DNA of 48,643 bases. Origin: Nostoc linckia FACHB-104. GTDB lineage: Bacteria; Cyanobacteriota; Cyanobacteriia; Cyanobacteriales; Nostocaceae. This document shows positions 25,900 to 35,513 of this stretch, piece after piece. Position numbers and translations under genes: made by a program. The notes under the pieces were generated by a model. The model searched no databases, was not told the origin of the DNA, and worked only from the letters and a program-made list of their open reading frames with translations. Location: positions 1-48,643 of the forward strand of contig NZ_JACJQJ010000062.1 in the NCBI RefSeq assembly GCF_014696615.1. Direction: 5' to 3'. The number at the start of each line of letters is the position of its first letter. The stretch's first letter is position 1.

Positions 25900-27177
25900 T
25901 TAGAAGTGTAGAGCTTCCTGATTTGGTTTCTGGGTGGTAATTTTTTCGTAAAGCTTAATTAAATGCCGACCCTTATTTTCCCAAGAAAAGTGCTCTTGAA
26001 CCCGCTTTTGTCCTGCTTGACCCAAACGAGATCGCAATTCTGCATCTTTAGCCAAATAGCTAATAGCCTCAGCTAGACTACTGACTGTTTGTTCAGGGTT
26101 TTGAGCTGGTATCTTCACACCAACTTCTGGCGTAACTTGCACAGATGGGCCTCCTAAATCTAAGCAAATCACTGGGCGACCAGCTGCCATTGCTTCTAAG
26201 CAAACCCATCCTCCGGAGTCATGGAGACTAGGATGAAGTAATACATGGCACTCACTGAGTTTACTTAAGGTTTGATCACGAGATAGCCTTCCCCAAAATT
26301 TGACTCGCTCAGTCACGTTAAGTTCCGCTGCCAAAGCTTGCAGTCTTTCTTTTTCAGGGCCTTCTCCCAAAATCCAATACTCAGTATCATCAGGTAAATC
26401 TGCCAGAGCAAAGGCGCGGATTCCTAAATGTAGTCCTTTCCAATGCAGTAGTCTGGCCATACTAATGAACCGGACTGGTGAACTGTTCGGCTGAGGATAC
26501 AGAGCTAGATGCTCTATTTCTTCTTGAGATATACCTGATTCCGAAAAAACTTCTACATTAACTGCTTGCATTTGGTATAGCCGCTTGGCTGTATCTTCGG
26601 TTGTGGCTCGTACCAAAATACTCCGTCGCGCAGTCAAGCGGGTAAACGGATCGATTTCACCAATTCGGTGAGCAAGAGCTCGCAAAATTTCATAGACTTT
26701 ACCTTGCCAGCTAAAATCTTGCCAGAAGGGTGAAGGTGCAGCTTCTCCTCCGCCCACAGGCCCCCAGATAAAAGGTACAGGCAACAGGGAAAGAAAACTG
26801 GGAGTTGAATATCTCACATAAGTTAAATGATGAATAATATCAAAACCAATCTCATTATTTAACTGTCTAGCCTGGAAGTATGCACTCAGTTGCCACCAGT
26901 AGTAGTGAGGTAGTTGACCTGCCTTCCACCAACAGGCCAATTTGGGTGGTTCACAGTAAATAAAATTAATTCCTGGTATGGGATTTTGCGCTAATTCTGC
27001 TTCAATTGATGATTGATTATTCTCTCGTGTAAGTACCCATACCTGATGATATTTGGCTAATTCCGCAACTGTGTTCCAACCAACTCCAGGTTCAGATCCC
27101 ATATTGGGCATACAAGCATAGGCAGAAATCAGAATTTTTAACGGCTCCATGCCAGATTTTTTCATAGTTTTATCCAT
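25900..27177 (-). CDS. GT4-type glycosyltransferase
   Basis: This is a 425-residue GT-B enzyme. ISAYACMPNMGSEPGVGW (residues 17-34) is the N-terminal glycine-rich loop. The donor domain has ISMARLLHWKGLHLGI and HDSGGWVCLEAMAAGRPV, with Glu at the E-x7-E second position but Asp/Ser in place of the first Glu, a common variation. WGPVGGGEAAPSPFW in the middle resembles a group of cyanobacterial exopolysaccharide transferases. The start may be the Met at residue 10 instead of residue 1. The gap to the upstream transferase gene is only 12 bases. Confidence 0.87.
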   Translation of the reverse strand: MDKTMKKSGMEPLKILISAYACMPNMGSEPGVGWNTVAELAKYHQVWVLTRENNQSSIEAELAQNPIPGINFIYCEPPKLACWWKAGQLPHYYWWQLSAYFQARQLNNEIGFDIIHHLTYVRYSTPSFLSLLPVPFIWGPVGGGEAAPSPFWQDFSWQGKVYEILRALAHRIGEIDPFTRLTARRSILVRATTEDTAKRLYQMQAVNVEVFSESGISQEEIEHLALYPQPNSSPVRFISMARLLHWKGLHLGIRAFALADLPDDTEYWILGEGPEKERLQALAAELNVTERVKFWGRLSRDQTLSKLSECHVLLHPSLHDSGGWVCLEAMAAGRPVICLDLGGPSVQVTPEVGVKIPAQNPEQTVSSLAEAISYLAKDAELRSRLGQAGQKRVQEHFSWENKGRHLIKLYEKITTQKPNQEALHF

Positions 27178-27189
27178 AAAAATTCAAAT

Positions 27190-28377
27190 TTACATAAATC
27201 GAGTTAAACTTGGTTCGCTGGCAATTTCTTCATCCAAAACAGCCTGATAGATATTTTCTAAAACTGGAATTTGTCGATGCAAATCGAATTGTCTGACTAT
27301 GCGTTTGGGTGAATTGAAACTAAAACGTTGCCAAAGGTGAATATCTTGTAATAGTTGCAAAATATAATGAGCCAGCTCTTGAGAATCACCTTCTTTAGCG
27401 AGCAACCCTGTTTCGTTGTGACCCACAGCTTCAGGAATTCCACCATGAGCAAAGCTAACTACTGGTAAACCGACTGCTTGTGCTTCTGCAAATACAATTC
27501 CAAATCCTTCACAATCACCAGATGCTGCTTTCACACTGGGAACGCAAAAAACTTTCGCTCGATTCATCCAATTTCTGACAACTTCTGGTGGCTGCACTCC
27601 AAGAAATTGGTAATTTTTTAGTGATGACTTTGCAGAATGCTCAAGAGCAGCACGAAGTGAGCCATCTCCTATGACTACCAATTTTACTTCCGGCATTGCT
27701 GCTTGCACTTTTGCCATTGCCTCGATCAGATATTGGCAACCCTTTTTTTCCACTAAGCGACCGACAAACAACACTATCGGTTCACGGACAAAGCTGGGGT
27801 CTGGTTGAAAGATTTTTGTATCTACGCCAATGTAGTGTACTAATATTTTGTTTGCGGGAAAACCCTGTTGAATTAGTCGGTCTTTCAAAAAATTGGATAC
27901 TGCAATAAACAATTTTGTCTCTTGCTTGAGTGCTTCTCGACGACGCAGATAAATGCGCGTAGTGATCGAGTCTTGTCGAGCATATTCATCGGTCATGGTG
28001 GCATCTAGACCATGAAAAGTCACGATGAGGGGTAAATTTAGCGATCGCGCTAATGGTAAAGCTAAAGTTCCACACACGCCAAAATGAGCGTGTATCAGCT
28101 TAGGGTTTAATTGCTGGATTTGTCGGGAAAGTTTAGGTGCATAACCTGAGTATTTAAAGATTAATTCTTTTGCAGCACCCAAAACACTGCCGTGGTTGAT
28201 AACCAAAGTTCGTTCTGGTGGTAATGGTAATCCATCGATTAACCGCGCACCAACATAGTAAGGAGTAAACAACTTGAGACCTTCTCCCTGTGTCCGAATA
28301 AAGGTTTCAGATTTGGGGAGAAGGCGACCATTAAAAATAACTAGATTGGAGTTGGGAGTGCTAGATTTTCCTGTCAT
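27190..28377 (-). CDS. GT4-type glycosyltransferase
   Basis: This is a 395-residue GT-B enzyme. The N-terminal domain has the acceptor-side motif LIHAHFGVCGTLALPLA and VTFHGLDATM. The donor domain has LFVGRLVEKKGCQYLIEA, and CEGFGIVFAEAQAVGLPVVS with the E-x7-E pair. The layout (HAHFG, FHGLD) resembles colanic-acid WcaL-like transferases. The sugar is unknown. It is separated by 36 bases from the upstream transferase gene and 12 from the downstream one, in keeping with one operon. Confidence 0.88.
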   Translation of the reverse strand: MTGKSSTPNSNLVIFNGRLLPKSETFIRTQGEGLKLFTPYYVGARLIDGLPLPPERTLVINHGSVLGAAKELIFKYSGYAPKLSRQIQQLNPKLIHAHFGVCGTLALPLARSLNLPLIVTFHGLDATMTDEYARQDSITTRIYLRRREALKQETKLFIAVSNFLKDRLIQQGFPANKILVHYIGVDTKIFQPDPSFVREPIVLFVGRLVEKKGCQYLIEAMAKVQAAMPEVKLVVIGDGSLRAALEHSAKSSLKNYQFLGVQPPEVVRNWMNRAKVFCVPSVKAASGDCEGFGIVFAEAQAVGLPVVSFAHGGIPEAVGHNETGLLAKEGDSQELAHYILQLLQDIHLWQRFSFNSPKRIVRQFDLHRQIPVLENIYQAVLDEEIASEPSLTRFM

Positions 28378-28413
28378 GCGATCGCAGCATTTGAGTTAGT
28401 AGTTGTGCAGATA

Positions 28414-29571
28414 TTAGGAAGAAACGACAGTGCGATCGCCCCAAGTGAACTCAGCCACTTGTGCCAGAAAGTTACCGGCGACTGTGGGTGTGAAATTAGC
28501 GATCGCTTGCTGGGATTTTTCACCCATTACCCTACTCAAGTGAGGATTATTAATAAACTGGCGCATAATTTCGGCTAACTTTTCCGGTTGTTCTGGATCG
28601 AATACATAGCCGTTTTCGCTATCGGTAATCAGCTCGTATGCTCCAGCTTTCTTAGAGCAGAGGACTGGTTTATTCATGATCATCGCTTCTTGCACTACCA
28701 CTCCCCAAGTATCTTCTAAGGTCGGCAGTACAAAAACATCAGCTTTGCGAAAGTATGCACCCAAGCGGCTATACTCAACACGTCCCGCCCAGTGAATGCG
28801 TTCTTCTATACCATGACTTTTACTAAATGCTTGCAGTTCTTCCCGTTGTGGCCCATCCCCCACCAAAAGCAGAGTGTAGTTGTCAATTCCTTGTTTCTGC
28901 AAAATTGCACAGGCTTGCAGTAAGAAATGTAACCCTTTTCTCGGAACGATATGACCAATGAACAGAAAAACTGGCTGTTTCAGATCTAGTTGGGCTACCT
29001 CCATTACTTCGCTTTGTGCCATTAAAGTAATAGAGTGGGGAACTTCGTAAGGTTTGGCAAAAACACGCTCTTTTTTCGCCCCCAGCACCTCTATTAAATA
29101 CTCCCTCCCTGCTTGGCTGTTCGTAATGCAAGCATCTGCTAACCAGATCATGATTCTGCGTACTAGTAATCGCGCTGGGGAATTACGATAATCTACACTA
29201 GGTGAACTACCCTCATAAGCGATAACAACTCGCCAATTCCCCCAAAATTTAAATAATATTGCCAGCACTGTCCAAAAACCAAAGGAATTGGCAAAGACAA
29301 TATTAGGTTTGTATTCTAATAATTCCCCGATAATATTCCAGGGTAAGAATTTGATTTTGTTATTATAGACAGGATTAGCCTTCGGTGTTTTATTATCTTG
29401 ATTTTGCACTAATTTGACTTTAATATGGTTGTCAAATCCTTGGGCATGTCCAGGCCAAAATGTCGCAAATACTGTGGTATCTGGAAATAATTCTGTCAAC
29501 TTACTTAAGGAAGGTTGCCAGTAAAAAAAGCTGGTTGGCAGCAGCCAAGCGATTCGTAGATTACTCATCAT
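28414..29571 (-). CDS. GT4-type glycosyltransferase
   Basis: This is a 385-residue GT-B enzyme. The N-terminal domain is hydrophobic and Trp-rich (IAWLLPTSFFYWQPSL). The donor domain shows LFIGHIVPRKGLHFLLQA and EDTWGVVVQEAMIMNKPV with the E-x7-E-like pair. It starts five bases after the stop of the upstream gene, so it is almost certainly co-transcribed with it. An MM start leaves two possible initiation codons. The sugar is unknown. Confidence 0.87.
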   Translation of the reverse strand: MMSNLRIAWLLPTSFFYWQPSLSKLTELFPDTTVFATFWPGHAQGFDNHIKVKLVQNQDNKTPKANPVYNNKIKFLPWNIIGELLEYKPNIVFANSFGFWTVLAILFKFWGNWRVVIAYEGSSPSVDYRNSPARLLVRRIMIWLADACITNSQAGREYLIEVLGAKKERVFAKPYEVPHSITLMAQSEVMEVAQLDLKQPVFLFIGHIVPRKGLHFLLQACAILQKQGIDNYTLLLVGDGPQREELQAFSKSHGIEERIHWAGRVEYSRLGAYFRKADVFVLPTLEDTWGVVVQEAMIMNKPVLCSKKAGAYELITDSENGYVFDPEQPEKLAEIMRQFINNPHLSRVMGEKSQQAIANFTPTVAGNFLAQVAEFTWGDRTVVSS

Positions 29572-29576
29572 TAAAA

Positions 29577-30821
29577 CTAATTTTTTTGATAAAGATCATT
29601 GAAAATCGTGCGGGCATAATTTTCCGCCGAGTTTTGTACAGCAAAAGATTTGGCGAGAGTGCGATCGCCAAATTTTGCTGGTGATTCTAGTAAGAATTTA
29701 GTTAAGCCTTGAGCAATTTCTGCAGGTACAGTTGAATCTACGTTAATACCTAATTGATAATGTCTTGTCCATTCACCCATTAACCCATAATTAGAACATA
29801 GGACAGGTTTTTGGGCAGCCGCGGCTCTAATTAAAATACTGCTAGTACCAACGTGACGTTGATAGGGAGCCAATACAACATCAGCTAGCTGGAAGTAAGG
29901 TTGGTTTTCTCGGTCAATGACAAATTTGTCATAAACCACAATTTGGATTGGGAGAATTTGAGAAAGCTGCTCAATTTTCTGCTTGATTTCTGGCTTTTCT
30001 TGCGCTTTTATGGGCCCCACCAGCAGCAGACAAAGCTTTTGGCAAAGATTTGCGGGTAATAAAGATATTGCTTCTAGCAGTTGATGAATGCCTTTGCGAC
30101 TATCTAAAACACCAAATAAGAGAAATATTTGCCGATGAGCTTCAATACCCAAACTAGTCTTAAGTTCATCCAAATTAGATTCACTATTACTGTAAATCTG
30201 CACTGGATCTGGCAAATAAACTGCTTTGGCTGGGTTATGAAATTGGTTGAGATATTTTACAGCAAACTGATCGAGAGAGAACAGTGTTTTTAATTGGGGA
30301 TGGCCGACAACTTGAGAGATGTGAAAACGCTCTTGCCAGTGTCGTACTTTATCTTTCCAAGAAAGCACAGATTCGGGGAATTCGTCGTAGTGAAATCTGG
30401 CGCGGAAGTAAAGGCCGGAAAAAGGACAAGGGAGTGGACGACGCAGCACTGTGGAGAATTGAAAGGTATCAAAGTACATGATTAGGCATTCAGTAGAGCC
30501 TAAAGCTTTGGCGTAACGATTTAATATAGTCCACTCACGTAAAGCGCGTAGCTTTTTTCGCGCAAAAGTTGTCCAAGGGCCTAGCCAAGTTACTTCCTCC
30601 TCAGTTATCGGTACGAAATTGATGCGATCGCTTCCGTATGTTTGTGCTATTTCTACTACATCCTGATGTTGTTCTAAGAACTTCGGCATCACAACGATAT
30701 CTAAGCGTCCTGGTAGTTTTTGCTCACCCCAGTAGCGGATTAAATGCTGAATATAGGCGGGATGATGACCACCTACAGATAAATCAAAGAGTAGAATTCG
30801 GCGATCGGCGTACTGCGACAT
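29577..30821 (-). CDS. GT-B-type glycosyltransferase, divergent
   Basis: This 414-residue protein has an unusual N-terminus (RILLFDLSVGGHHPAYIQHL) carrying a GGHH-type motif, an Arg/Phe-rich middle (SGLYFRARFHYDEFP), and a GT4-like donor domain (LLFGVLDSRKGIHQLLEA; LAPYQRHVGTSSILIRAAA). The usual first Glu of the E-x7-E motif is missing; HVGTSSILIRAA occupies that place. Catalysis may differ or the family assignment may be loose. It lies five bases upstream of the next transferase gene. About 107 bases separate it from the GT2 gene upstream. Confidence 0.8.
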   Translation of the reverse strand: MSQYADRRILLFDLSVGGHHPAYIQHLIRYWGEQKLPGRLDIVVMPKFLEQHQDVVEIAQTYGSDRINFVPITEEEVTWLGPWTTFARKKLRALREWTILNRYAKALGSTECLIMYFDTFQFSTVLRRPLPCPFSGLYFRARFHYDEFPESVLSWKDKVRHWQERFHISQVVGHPQLKTLFSLDQFAVKYLNQFHNPAKAVYLPDPVQIYSNSESNLDELKTSLGIEAHRQIFLLFGVLDSRKGIHQLLEAISLLPANLCQKLCLLLVGPIKAQEKPEIKQKIEQLSQILPIQIVVYDKFVIDRENQPYFQLADVVLAPYQRHVGTSSILIRAAAAQKPVLCSNYGLMGEWTRHYQLGINVDSTVPAEIAQGLTKFLLESPAKFGDRTLAKSFAVQNSAENYARTIFNDLYQKN

Positions 30822-30928
30822 GATATTAACAGAAATGGTAATTGCATTCTTTTACAAGATTGTCCGTCAGATTTAAGTAAATGTTCCTGAATACGAGCGC
30901 TATCAACTCAAATAACTTACCTCCAAAA

Positions 30929-31909
30929 TTAGCTCGCTAAGATGATTGAGTGTAAGTAATAATATGTAGCTTGCAAATAAATACGCAGTTTTTCACTAAT
31001 AGAAATATTTTCTAAATATTTATTAATAACTTTCAGATTTTCGCTATCTTTATTACCAGCTTTCCAGTTAAACATTTTTCCCACAGCTAATAGCGTATTC
31101 GCAAACTTGCTTAAGTGCGGAAATTTTTGCTTTACCCAAAAACCAGTAAATAAATAATCTCTAGCTTTCATATGTAGTTTATCTGGTCTCAAGGTAAGTG
31201 CATTGCTATCGTGTATTCGTTGTTGTGTTAACTTTTCAGCTAACATAAATCCTTGACCTAGTGCCACTGCCATAAATTTGACATAATAGTCATTAGCTGG
31301 TACTTTTTGTGATGTAGGTATAGGCAGAATTTTTTCTAGTAACGATCTTCTAAAACAGAGAGCAGAAGTAGGAGGAATATAAGGGGGTATTTTCCCAGAT
31401 TGAATCCGGCCTCTAAAATCATAATTGCCAGATAAGTAATTTGGTGTAGCAGCAATATCTAGAGGATGAGAATCTGCATTAATCAACTGGAGGTTGTTGA
31501 AGCACCAATCAACTTCTTCAGAAGAGTCAAATATTTTCACAATCTCCGCTATTTTATGAGGAACAAAAATATCATCAGAATCTAGAAAGCAAATAATATC
31601 GCCTCTGCTAACTGCAAAACCAGCATTATGACATGACGATAGTCCACTATTTTCTTTGAAAACAGGAATTACTCGGTCACCATAACTAGTAATAATTTCC
31701 CGGGATTTATCTTGTGAACCATCATCTACAACAATCACTTCAATATTTTGATATTTTTGGTTGAGGGCGCTATCAATTGCTTCTTTGATAAAGCGCTCAT
31801 AATTATAGTTGCCGATAATTATGCTAACTAAAGGATTATCGTTGAGTATTGGTGCTGCTTGAACATTGTTTATTGCTTGAGTATTCATCATACTTATTTC
31901 CACCCACAT
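30929..31909 (-). CDS. GT2-family glycosyltransferase
   Basis: This is a 326-residue GT-A fold enzyme. It has VSIIIGNYNYERFIKEAIDS at the nucleotide-binding strand, VIVVDDGSQDKS, and the metal-binding DxD in CFLDSDDIF. The C-terminal helical part (about 230-326) has no obvious membrane anchor. The ATG at 31909 has no SD; a later ATG at 31891 (the Met-Met in EISMMNTQ) preceded by GGAAAT may be the real start. It should transfer a sugar from a nucleotide donor by inversion. The 242-base gap upstream contains a strong hairpin, so its expression may be set separately from the upstream genes. Confidence 0.87.
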   Translation of the reverse strand: MWVEISMMNTQAINNVQAAPILNDNPLVSIIIGNYNYERFIKEAIDSALNQKYQNIEVIVVDDGSQDKSREIITSYGDRVIPVFKENSGLSSCHNAGFAVSRGDIICFLDSDDIFVPHKIAEIVKIFDSSEEVDWCFNNLQLINADSHPLDIAATPNYLSGNYDFRGRIQSGKIPPYIPPTSALCFRRSLLEKILPIPTSQKVPANDYYVKFMAVALGQGFMLAEKLTQQRIHDSNALTLRPDKLHMKARDYLFTGFWVKQKFPHLSKFANTLLAVGKMFNWKAGNKDSENLKVINKYLENISISEKLRIYLQATYYYLHSIILAS

Positions 31910-31959
31910 TAATTAATGTCTCTTAGCCTCGGTCGGAAACACCACCTAGATAACGCAGA

Positions 31960-31997
31960 TTTTTGTCAGATACTGCTATATATATATCTGACAAAAA
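31960..31997. repeat. 13-bp perfect inverted repeat between two GT2 genes
   Basis: TTTTTGTCAGATA (31960-31972) and TATCTGACAAAAA (31985-31997) are perfect complements around a 12-base AT loop. Because the T-run is on the 5' side on both strands, it is not a standard terminator. It may be an attenuator, a processing site in the long transcript, or a small dispersed repeat. Confidence 0.6.
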
Positions 31998-32151
31998 AAT
32001 ACTGAAGTATACTGGATATTTTGATAACTATGTCTTGCATTTATCATGTTGCCAAACACAATATAAGCTTCGCAAAGTTGGTTTAAATAGACCTAATACT
32101 TAGGGTTATCACCCAAAAATTAGGTATTTTACATTCATTTTTTCAGTTTAT

Positions 32152-32985
32152 CTAGGTTGGTTTGTTTATCAACTTTGCTTTTACTCTCCAGACCAATTCT
32201 TCAGGATGTTTTGAAATATACTTTAACCTCTCCACATTTCTTAGCAGTAAATACTCAACAGTCACTTGAAACCGTTTCAATGGTGGCAAATTTCTTCGAT
32301 AAGCTTTGAGTAAACGACATAACCGAGGTAATGTTTGATTATTTTGCATAGCATTAAAAGTTTTAGTACCTTCTATTCTTAAATGATTACCCCAAGTTTC
32401 ATCTACATATTTAATTGTTGCTACTTGTACAGCTCTGAATATAAAGTCAATGTCCATTACATAATGTTCTTGAATGTCGTATAAACCTACTTTTTGATGT
32501 AGAGAAGTATGATAAAAATATGCGGAAGGATTTGCTGGAAAAGGATTTTTCCAAGGGCCTACAAGCAATTCAGCTAGCTTCATTTTTCTAGGCTTGTTAA
32601 CATGATCGAGTTTGCCAGCATCATTCAAAACATTACAATTAGCAACTAAGAAACTTGGCTCAGGCAGCATTTTAAAATGCTCTACTACTTTCTTTAAAAC
32701 ATTGGGTTCGTAATAGTCATCTACATTCAAAAAGTTTAAAATCTCTCCTTTAGCTATTGCAATACCTTTATTCATTGCATCTGACTGACCTTTATCTTTT
32801 TCAGAAATCCATCTGATGTGTGAATATTTCTCGGCATATTGTTTAATAATTTCTACAGTTCTGTCTTTTGAGCCACCATCTACAATGATGTGTTCAATAT
32901 CGTGACAATTTTGGTCAATTACAACTTTGATACACGTTTCGATGAATCGTTCTCCGTTATAAACTGGGGTAATAATGCTAATCAT
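32152..32985 (-). CDS. GT2-family glycosyltransferase, WcaA/rhamnosyltransferase-like
   Basis: This is a 277-residue single-domain GT-A enzyme. The start ISIITPVYNGERFIETCI and HIIVDGGSKDRTVEIIKQY are typical of this group, with the metal site in LNFLNVDDYYEPNVL (N-V-D-D in place of D-x-D). GKGQSDAMNKGI-type residues (EKDKGQSDAMNKGIA) form the middle. The C-terminal segment KRFQVTVEYLLLRNVERLKYI may be amphipathic and touch the membrane. The sugar is unknown. Confidence 0.87.
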   Translation of the reverse strand: MISIITPVYNGERFIETCIKVVIDQNCHDIEHIIVDGGSKDRTVEIIKQYAEKYSHIRWISEKDKGQSDAMNKGIAIAKGEILNFLNVDDYYEPNVLKKVVEHFKMLPEPSFLVANCNVLNDAGKLDHVNKPRKMKLAELLVGPWKNPFPANPSAYFYHTSLHQKVGLYDIQEHYVMDIDFIFRAVQVATIKYVDETWGNHLRIEGTKTFNAMQNNQTLPRLCRLLKAYRRNLPPLKRFQVTVEYLLLRNVERLKYISKHPEELVWRVKAKLINKPT

Positions 32986-33042
32986 GATGTACCTCTCAAG
33001 ATTACAAATGTACTAAATATTTATTAATATCCCCGAACCATT

Positions 33043-34302
33043 CTACTTTTTTATAACTGATAGTAAAATTTCATAAACTTTCCTAGAGTAAGTTTCTATG
33101 CTGTACTCTTCAAGAACTTTACTCCATGCGTTCATTCCCAGTTGTTTAGCCCAGTCGGGATTTTCAATAAGTCGCTTCATACAGGCTGCAAGTGCCTCAT
33201 GATCGCCTCGATATAGCAGACCATTATATTCATGCTCAATAATCTCTGAGGTGCCAGCATTATCATAACCAATCACTGGACGACAGACAGACATTGCTTC
33301 TACAGTAACTCTACCCATCCCTTCATTTTTGGAACACATTAAAAATACATCTGAAGCTAGATAGGCTTTATATGGATCGTCTAAATAACCCCAAAATTCA
33401 ACTTGATTTGAAACACCCAAATCTTCAGCTAATTTTTTAAGTTGAGCAAGTTTATCAGGTGAAGCATCACCAACTATTAACAGACGTACTTGAGGAAAAG
33501 TTTGCACTAGTATTGACAAAGCTTTAATTGCTATATCTTGACCCTTATTAGGATGAACTAACCCGACTAATGCAAAAGTAAATACTCTATTCGCTCGTAA
33601 AGAATAACTTCCAAGTTCATATAAACGCTCTAATTCTACAGTTGAAGCTATACCGTTATATACAACATGCGTACGCTCAGTAGTAAGTTCATTTATAAAA
33701 TGCGAGCGAATTGCTTTAGAAATAGCGATTTGCGTATCAGATTTTTGAATAATAAAATTACTTAACCATTTTCCCCAATCAAGGTAGTAATTATAGTCTA
33801 AATCGAGAAATTCTCTTAGATGCCAAACATGTGGGAGGTGAAGTTTATGAGCAATTAATGCACCTGCTGGAGTAGCAGAGGAATTTGTATATACTAGATC
33901 AACGTTCCATTTTTTTATGACCTCTCCTAGTAAAGGACTTATCTTAAGATTTAAATAAAGTCGTTTAAAAGCTTTAGGATAAAAGGCAGCAATTCGGTAT
34001 GCTTTTTTGACAAAGTTACCTTGCAATTCAAATTTATCTGCCCACCATTGGATAGGAACAATAGAAAATTCTATATTGCGAATTCTTAAAGTCTCAGTGA
34101 ATTTACCTTCAAAAGGAGAAATAACATAAGGTACAACGCCATATGGTTTTAAACCATCTATTAAGTTGAGAAGGGAGCGATTTGCACCATACAAGTTTGG
34201 GAAATGGGTAATGAAGGCTACTTTCATTGTGGAAATATTGCGATAAGTTTTAGGTAGTGGTATAAAAGTAGTCATTTTTGCTGATCTTGGGTTCAATATC
34301 AT
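33043..34302 (-). CDS. GT4-type glycosyltransferase
   Basis: This is a 419-residue GT-B enzyme. From residue 26 it reads MKVAFITHFPNLYGANRSL, a typical GT4 start, so a shorter form from 34227 is possible. However, the ATG at 34302 shares its A with the TAA stop of the upstream gene (TAATG), which supports coupled initiation at 34302. The donor domain has ALVGLVHPNKGQDIAIKAL and SKNEGMGRVTVEAMSVCRPV (E-x7-E). YTNSSATPAGALIAHKL and HVWHLREFLD lie in the acceptor domain. The sugar is unknown. Confidence 0.87.
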   Translation of the reverse strand: MILNPRSAKMTTFIPLPKTYRNISTMKVAFITHFPNLYGANRSLLNLIDGLKPYGVVPYVISPFEGKFTETLRIRNIEFSIVPIQWWADKFELQGNFVKKAYRIAAFYPKAFKRLYLNLKISPLLGEVIKKWNVDLVYTNSSATPAGALIAHKLHLPHVWHLREFLDLDYNYYLDWGKWLSNFIIQKSDTQIAISKAIRSHFINELTTERTHVVYNGIASTVELERLYELGSYSLRANRVFTFALVGLVHPNKGQDIAIKALSILVQTFPQVRLLIVGDASPDKLAQLKKLAEDLGVSNQVEFWGYLDDPYKAYLASDVFLMCSKNEGMGRVTVEAMSVCRPVIGYDNAGTSEIIEHEYNGLLYRGDHEALAACMKRLIENPDWAKQLGMNAWSKVLEEYSIETYSRKVYEILLSVIKK

Positions 34303-35417
34303 TATGTATTTAATCCCATCACTTGCAGAAGACTATTTCTTTCTCTCTCCCATGTAAATAACTCTTTAGCTCTTTGCCAAGCAGCAACGCCCATTTGCGC
34401 TCGCAAATCAGCATCTTGTGCCAGTAATACAATTTTCTGCCCCATTTCCAAGCAATCTCCTTCGCTCACCAGAAAGCCTGACTTTTGATCTAAAACAGCC
34501 TCAGGAATTCCCGCGTGTTTAGTAGAAACTACAGGAAGTGCGTAGGCCATTGCCTCTAAAATTGATACAGGTAGACCTTCTTCATCTCCACTGTGTGGGT
34601 CAACTATACTGTGCTGTAGAAAAATATCTGCTTTTTTCATGTACTGCTGAACAATCTCACTTGGTTGACCTCCATGCAGCGTCACTTTGTCACCTAGATC
34701 CAATCCTGTAATAAATTGCTGCACCATAGGCAACATCTCTCCGGTACCAATATAATCTAACCGGAGATTAGGGAATATTTGCGCTGCTTGCTGGAAAGCT
34801 TCTAGTAGTAAGATTGGGGCTTTCTTTGGAACCATTCGACCTACAGCTAGACAATGAATTACTTCTTTCTCGGTTCTTTTCAGAGGCTCATCTGGTACAT
34901 CTACACCACAAGGAATAACATGCACTTTATCAGGTTCTAAGCCAAGATTTATAAGTCTTGCTCGACTAACCTGATTTACAGTAATGATGCCTGCTGCTTT
35001 TTTGTAGTGCAAGTATTCTTTCTGCCAATATGGATCGCGTAACATCTCTGAAACATCTTTACCATGAGCATGAGCAAAAAAAGGAATACCTAGATCTTGG
35101 GAAATTTGGAAGAAATTGCAAGAATAATTTAAGAACTCGCCCAAAATAACTTGAACTTTGTGTTTTTTTAGGAAGTCTTGAATAGCAAACTTTGCCGTAG
35201 ATTTACGTACTATTCGCTTAATTATTGCATCACGCTTAGATAGGTCATAAACTTTTAGGATAGGACAATCTACGCTCCAATGACCTAAATCAGATCCAGA
35301 AATATAACTCGTCATTACTACCGTTTTACCAGGTAGTATGTCCTCTATATGTCGTTTAACGAAAGTTTCAGAACGAGCACCAATTTGACGTGCTACAACA
35401 GCCAGAGTTTTATTCAT
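34302..35417 (-). CDS. GT4-type glycosyltransferase
   Basis: This is a 371-residue GT-B enzyme. The N-terminus is KTLAVVARQIGARSETFVKRHI, a start also seen in colanic-acid-type transferases. The acceptor domain contains FFAHAHGKDVSEMLRD. The donor domain has AVGRMVPKKAPILLLEAF and DEEGLPVSILEAMAYALPVV with the E-x7-E pair. Its stop codon overlaps the next start (TAATG). The sugar is unknown. The gap to the methyltransferase upstream is 96 bases. Confidence 0.88.
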   Translation of the reverse strand: MNKTLAVVARQIGARSETFVKRHIEDILPGKTVVMTSYISGSDLGHWSVDCPILKVYDLSKRDAIIKRIVRKSTAKFAIQDFLKKHKVQVILGEFLNYSCNFFQISQDLGIPFFAHAHGKDVSEMLRDPYWQKEYLHYKKAAGIITVNQVSRARLINLGLEPDKVHVIPCGVDVPDEPLKRTEKEVIHCLAVGRMVPKKAPILLLEAFQQAAQIFPNLRLDYIGTGEMLPMVQQFITGLDLGDKVTLHGGQPSEIVQQYMKKADIFLQHSIVDPHSGDEEGLPVSILEAMAYALPVVSTKHAGIPEAVLDQKSGFLVSEGDCLEMGQKIVLLAQDADLRAQMGVAAWQRAKELFTWERERNSLLQVMGLNT

Positions 35418-35513
35418 AAAGCTTAAATTTACCTATGGTAGATTGTTTTTAAATACTAATTATTATCCAGTTCTTTGGTATCGTAGAAACAAATGTTTTA
35501 ATAGTTATAGACA

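Noticed and set aside
30284-30485. Several overlapping small frames on both strands
   Set aside because: All lie inside the glycosyltransferase gene at 29577-30821, which has clear family motifs.
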